From NCBI RefSeq assembly GCF_001902635.1, contig NZ_MJAO01000009.1:149688-213687 (forward strand): a stretch of 64,000 nucleotides of DNA. Reading direction: 5' to 3'. The stretch's first letter is position 1; the number at the start of each line of letters is the position of its first letter. Positions 62,395 to 64,000 of the stretch are shown here, in pieces. Both the position numbers and the translations under genes were made by a program. The stretch comes from Serratia marcescens (GTDB lineage: Bacteria > Pseudomonadota > Gammaproteobacteria > Enterobacterales > Enterobacteriaceae). The notes under the pieces are model-generated. The model was not told the origin of the DNA and did no database searches. It was given only the letters and a program-made list of their open reading frames with translations.

Positions 62395-62409
62395 CAAAAA
62401 CCATTTCCA
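62395..62409 (-). promoter_or_regulatory. Candidate IclR site in the aceBAK control region
   Basis: The minus strand reads TGGAAATGGTTTTTG, matching TGGAAATNATTTCCA in the left half and partly in the right (10 of 14). It lies within the AT-rich stretch 145-160 bases before aceB, similar in distance to the IclR box of E. coli aceBAK. Confidence 0.5.
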
Positions 62410-62587
62410 TTTTATTATTAAATATTTTATTAACACTTTATTATCAACTAGTTAGATTAAATAACAACAACAGCAGGTAAGGAAATCGCTTCCAGTAACT
62501 TCATGAAGGCTCGCTAACACCTTGTTGAACAATGGATTTTAGGACTGAATGACGGGGGAAAAGAGGATCGTACAGAGGATCAACAGC

Positions 62588-62612
62588 GCGGCGGCCTCGA
62601 TTCAGCCGCCGC
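62588..62612 (-). other. Hairpin after metA
   Basis: GCGGCGGC and GCCGCCGC form an 8-bp GC stem starting 14 bases after the metA stop. It lacks a U-tract on the minus strand, so if it ends metA transcription the termination is imperfect or Rho-aided. Confidence 0.4.
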
Positions 62613-62625
62613 CAGGCAGAAAAGA

Positions 62626-63555
62626 TCAGTCGAGAGTCGGGTTCATATGGCGCAGATCGTACGGCGTGATCTGGTAGACGTAATAGTTGAGCCAGTTGGA
62701 GAACAGCAAATGGCCGTGGCTGCGCCAGGTGGCTTTCGGTGTCAGTGCGGGGTTGTCATCGGGGAAGTAGTTGAGCGGAACGGCGGGATCGAGGCCTGCG
62801 TCGTTGTCGCGACAATACTCCCCTGCCAGGGTCAAGGCATCATACTCCGGATGGCCGGTAACGAACGCCAGGCGCTTATCCCTGCTGGCGAACAGGTAGG
62901 CGCCGGCCTGCTCGGATTCGGCCAGAATATCCAGATCGGTATATTGGCGAATCACCTCAGTCGGGAAATCGGCATAGCGTGAATGCGGCGCCAGGAAGCT
63001 TTCGTCGAAACCGCGCGTCAGCAACGCATGCTGCTGCAGCGTTTGGTGCGGATAAACGCCGGAGAGCTTCACCTCGCGCGTCATCTTGGGAATGCCATAC
63101 AGAATATTCAACGCCGCCTGTACCGCCCAGCACACGAACAGCGTGGAGGTAACGTGGTGCTTGGCCCAGTCGATCACGCGCTCGATCTGCGGCCAGTAGG
63201 CAACATCGCAGAAATCGACCAGCCCCAACGGCGCGCCGGTAACGATCAAACCATCGAAGTTCTCGTTCTGGATATCCTCGAAGTCGCAGTAGAAGTTATT
63301 CAGATGCTCGGCCGGCGTGTTCTTCGATTCGCGGCTATCGATACGCAGCAGCTGGATATCAATCTGCAGCGGCGAGTTGGACAGCAGGCGCAAAAACTGG
63401 TTTTCCGTTTCGATCTTCTTTGGCATCAGGTTGAGGATCAGCACTTTCAGTGGCCTGATTTCCTGTGTTTTTGCCCGCGAGGATGTCATCACGAAGACAT
63501 TCTCACCGCGCAAGAAATTGACCGCAGGTAACTCATCAGGAACACGAATCGGCAT
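62626..63555 (-). CDS. metA: Homoserine O-succinyltransferase
   Basis: MetA activates homoserine with succinyl-CoA, the first step of methionine synthesis. The 309 residues equal E. coli MetA. The acyl-accepting cysteine is in [13 protein letters not shown] (near residue 142), and the histidine-glutamate pair is in [13 protein letters not shown]. The enzyme is known in E. coli to be heat-labile and subject to proteolysis. MetJ boxes lie 25-40 bases upstream. Its place next to aceB is as in E. coli. Confidence 0.98.
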   Translation of the reverse strand: MPIRVPDELPAVNFLRGENVFVMTSSRAKTQEIRPLKVLILNLMPKKIETENQFLRLLSNSPLQIDIQLLRIDSRESKNTPAEHLNNFYCDFEDIQNENFDGLIVTGAPLGLVDFCDVAYWPQIERVIDWAKHHVTSTLFVCWAVQAALNILYGIPKMTREVKLSGVYPHQTLQQHALLTRGFDESFLAPHSRYADFPTEVIRQYTDLDILAESEQAGAYLFASRDKRLAFVTGHPEYDALTLAGEYCRDNDAGLDPAVPLNYFPDDNPALTPKATWRSHGHLLFSNWLNYYVYQITPYDLRHMNPTLD

Positions 63556-63579
63556 TGCTTAACCCTCACACATCCATTT

Positions 63580-63595
63580 ATACGTTTAGACTTCT
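63580..63595. promoter_or_regulatory. MetJ operator (two met boxes) upstream of metA
   Basis: ATACGTTT and AGACTTCT are adjacent 8-mers matching the met box AGACGTCT at 6 and 7 of 8 positions; a third weaker unit (AGATGCCC) follows. The tandem arrangement is typical of MetJ-repressed promoters. Confidence 0.8.
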
Positions 63596-63713
63596 AGATG
63601 CCCGAAGATAGCGTTTTTTTCCGTCGATGTCGAGCATTCGGCGGAAAGGTGAAAATGTTTCATTGCGCGCTCTGCGCCAAGATATGAGGAGGGGGAGTAA
63701 AGGGACTGAAAAG

Positions 63714-63740
63714 CAAAAAGGCCATCCTTTCGGATGGCCT
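63714..63740 (-). terminator. Terminator of the rRNA operon
   Basis: On the minus strand AGGCCATCC and GGATGGCC pair around GAAA and are followed by TTTTTGC. It begins about 15 bases after the 5S rRNA 3' end. Confidence 0.92.
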
Positions 63741-63754
63741 CTTGGCTTAATTGA

Positions 63755-63873
63755 TGCTTGGCAGTGTCCTACTCTCGCATGGGGAGACCCCACACTACCA
63801 TCGGCGCTACGGCGTTTCACTTCTGAGTTCGGCATGGGGTCAGGTGGGACCACCGCGCTATTGCCGCCAAGCA
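63755..63873 (-). rRNA. rrf: 5S ribosomal RNA
   Basis: The minus strand reads TGCTTGGCGGCAATAGCG at the 5' end, includes CCGAACTCAGAAGTGAAACG, and ends GGACACTGCCAAGCA. The 5' and 3' ends pair (TGCTTGGC/GCCAAGCA). Length is about 119-120 bases. It follows tRNA-Thr, so in the order known from E. coli rrnD it would be the second 5S gene of the operon. Confidence 0.96.
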
Positions 63874-63916
63874 AATTCTTTTTTCTGCCGAACTTCTAAA
63901 CCCACTTTAAATAAAG

Positions 63917-63992
63917 TGGTGCTGATACCCAGAGTCGAACTGGGGACCTCACCCTTACCAAGGGTGCGCTCTACCAACTGAGCCATATCAGC
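63917..63992 (-). tRNA. thrV: tRNA-Thr (GGT anticodon)
   Basis: The 76-base minus-strand sequence begins GCTGATATGGCTCAGTTGG and ends with TATCAGCACCA, including an encoded CCA. The anticodon arm CACCCTTGGTAAGGGTG carries GGT, and the T-loop is GTTCGACTC. It agrees with E. coli thrV, which lies in the distal part of rrnD between two 5S genes. The rest of the operon lies beyond the window end. Confidence 0.97.
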
Positions 63993-64000
63993 ACGCTTAA

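Larger units (their letters stand above)
62252..62625. other. aceB upstream region and metA downstream region
   Basis: This 374-base gap has no gene. The left half (62370-62460) is very AT-rich and should hold the aceB promoter. The right half holds the metA 3' end with a GC-rich hairpin. No ORF of interest was seen. Confidence 0.55.

Overview
The window looks like a chromosomal segment of Serratia marcescens or a very close relative. The hemolysin pair shlB/shlA is present at full length (559 and 1608 residues). The sequence is GC-rich, and the backbone order is the enterobacterial one known from E. coli around dnaB-lexA-malEFGK-lysC-metH-aceBAK-metA. I identified families by reading translations and motifs; no database search was run.

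Layout. 1-13 kb: dnaB (cut by the window edge), qorA, pspG with a sigma-54 promoter, dusA, a small secreted TPR protein followed by an ECF sigma factor, a maltose-acetyltransferase-like enzyme, zur, dinF, lexA with two LexA boxes, dgkA, plsB, ubiA and ubiC. 13-17 kb: an accessory operon of an MHS-type MFS permease, a LacI regulator and a nucleoside hydrolase, preceded by an 18-bp perfect palindrome. 17-26 kb: the maltose regulon malM-lamB-malK diverging from malE-malF-malG. A catalytically gutted GH13-like gene heads the malK arm, and a palindromic repeat sits between malE and malF. 26-33 kb: psiE, wzi, pgi, a Na+/H+-type antiporter, and a lysine riboswitch followed by lysC. 34-40.5 kb: shlB-shlA. 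40.5-48 kb: a YjbB-type Na/Pi cotransporter, then an ABC importer operon that contains a cytoplasmic phosphodiesterase and diverges from a GntR/HutC regulator across a GCTGGACTAGTCCAGC palindrome. 48-63.6 kb: metH, iclR, a gluconate/Entner-Doudoroff cluster (gntK, gntT-type permease, edd, eda) behind overlapping GntR operators, then aceK, aceA, aceB and metA. 63.7-64 kb: the end of an rRNA operon on the minus strand (tRNA-Thr, then a 5S rRNA and a terminator).

How the parts work together. Three carbon-use modules lie close by: maltodextrin uptake, gluconate degradation through KDPG, and the glyoxylate bypass with its IclR repressor. In E. coli iclR directly follows aceK; here the gluconate cluster lies between them, and its last gene ends one base from the end of aceK. 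Methionine synthesis is represented by metH and by metA with MetJ boxes, and lysine synthesis by riboswitch-controlled lysC.

The least explained items are the GH13-like gene without catalytic residues, the 125-bp palindromic repeat family, the phosphodiesterase-linked ABC operon, the ECF sigma factor with an unusual start region and no anti-sigma factor, and a possible small RNA beside qorA. No CRISPR array, prophage or insertion sequence was seen.
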